This document shows, in pieces, positions 62,501 to 64,000 of a DNA stretch of 64,000 nucleotides. Source of the DNA: Gorsachius magnificus (taxonomy: Eukaryota; Chordata; Aves; Pelecaniformes; Ardeidae); NCBI GenBank assembly GCA_034008185.1, contig CM067082.1, positions 84,009,684-84,073,683 on the forward strand, in the 5' to 3' direction. A model generated the notes under the pieces. That model saw nothing but the letters and a program-made list of their open reading frames with translations. It was not told the DNA's origin and searched no databases. Position numbers and translations under genes: made by a program. Numbering within the stretch: the stretch's first letter is position 1; every line of letters starts with the position of its first letter.

Positions 62501-64000
62501 AAAGCCCAAAGAGCTTTTTCATAAATTTGGCACTGCTGAGTTAGATTGGGCACTTCCCTCTGCTTGGGTAAACTGCTGTCTTTGGTTGTAGTATGCCCCT
62601 GGCTGCCATGTGCACTGTACAGAGCTGCAGTGTTTGGCTAACACGTAGTGCCAAGGAATATGCGGGTTCAGGGAGAAAGATTTTACTGGGATTGAAGTGA
62701 ATTGCGGGAATAATCTGGACTGATTTGGTATGAGGCCTTCAGCCTAATAGTTTTATCCTAGTCATTTGGAGGGAGCTTGTGTTTGTGTCTAGGTCTGTGC
62801 CTTTGAGAAGATCGAGAAATGTGGGTATTAAAAAAGAAAAAGAAAAAAAAGGAAGAGGGACGATATAAAATCTGAATTTTGAACCTGCATTCTTATAACT
62901 TTGTCATGGTAAATGGGTAAAGACATTACTTTGTCATGAATAAAATCCTGTTTACTGAATTCCACTGAAACTCTTGGGAATAACTTAAGAATTTAACTTC
63001 AATTTAGTAAGCCAATATGCCTATAGTGCTGGCTACTTTTAAATCCCTCAGCAAATATTTTGTCATGTTTAAGTTTATTATTTCTATATAATTACTGAGA
63101 ATTTGATTGTTTTTTCTTTTTCAGCAACTTGTTTGGGGTTTTCTTTTTAATTGACAGGTGAGATCTGAGGGGACATGAGTGGTTTCTTTAGCAACCTCTT
63201 CTGGGTTATGCAGAAACACGACTAAGAAGCATTTTTTCCTGATGTGCTACATTTTAACTATTTTTAAAGAAACCAATGTCTTGAGGGGTTAAAGGTTTAG
63301 TATAATTTTCTCCATATGTACTTCCAAAGTGTGGATGATATTGGTTGGTGTTAATTCATGTGCCGCAGTTCAGCTTCATTAGGTATCTGCACAGTTGCGA
63401 CACTCAGCAGCTCAAGAGACGATGTTGCGGAGTTCATACGCTTCCCTTTTCCAGAATGGTGCTGTGACCGCTGCCAGCGCTGTGCAAGGCCATAGGGAGA
63501 ACAAAGAAGCAGGGTGGGCAGAACCATGCCACAGGGACTGAAAAAGGACATGACCGGCCCTTTTCTTTGAAACCTCATTTTGAAACTCCACCCAAAGACA
63601 CCAGTCCTGCATGTAAATTCACATCCCTGTCCTTTGGGCTCAGTTCTGCCCGTTCCTGACTCTGGGCTTTAACACATCTGTCTCTGAGGAGGAATGGCAC
63701 TGCTTCCTCAAGAGACTTGGAGAAAACTTCACAGGAAGATCCGTTACCCTCAGCTCATCATTCCTTTAGTTTTCTTCCATAGGAGACCAGGTTAAATCTG
63801 TTGTTATTTGCCCACCACATGACATCAGGCAACTCTGCAGCTGCTTAAATTTGAATTGAAATAGCTGTGGAAAAGACAAGGACTTGCTCTCAGATGAAAT
63901 AACATGTATGTTCAAGAAAATCATAAATAAGTTGGTGTGTTTTTTTTTTTTTATTAGTAGATCTATCTTGTATCATAACAATTGCCAGAGTGTTTACTCA

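Overview
This is a 64 kb piece of vertebrate nuclear DNA, almost certainly from a bird. It is AT-rich, it has no operons or long open reading frames, and its recognisable interspersed repeats are CR1 LINE fragments. Several end in the ATTCTATGATT-type tail with no poly-A that is typical of avian CR1. I saw no Alu or L1-like sequence.

The only coding sequence I can support is two consecutive internal exons on the + strand of GMDS (GDP-mannose 4,6-dehydratase), at 48310-48502 and 49370-49474. GMDS catalyses the first step of de novo GDP-L-fucose synthesis in the cytosol. The exons encode about residues 116-214 (human numbering) and carry all four catalytic residues: Thr155, Glu157 and Tyr179 in the first exon, Lys183 in the second. 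They join cleanly in phase across an 867-base intron. The numbers 'exon 5' and 'exon 6' are my estimate.

The rest reads as intron. About 48 kb lies before the first exon and 14.5 kb after the second, and the flanking GMDS exons are presumably outside the window. The upstream intron holds a CR1 fragment near 1.85 kb, a (TTTA)6 tract and a G-run near 20.2-20.7 kb, a short perfect hairpin at 21.45 kb, and a degenerate palindromic repeat at 24.2 kb. It continues with a GC-richer block at 27.9-28.4 kb, an old reptile-type CR1 at 28.8-29.0 kb, a tRNA/SINE-like remnant at 30.3 kb, several L2/MIR-like fossils (18.5, 36.5, 38.3, 42.3 and 44.6 kb), and a composite of two opposed CR1 pieces at 40.55-40.88 kb. 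The short intron holds a TG-rich tract just after the donor and a large G-run. The downstream intron holds a second palindromic repeat at 52.9 kb and a well-preserved CR1 tail at 57.2 kb.

I found no novel biological system. The points most worth checking are a Tyr-to-Phe change beside the GMDS active site, the splice context of the two exons, the opposed CR1 composite and the two palindromic repeats. All repeat calls are from memory of consensus sequences read by eye, with no database search.
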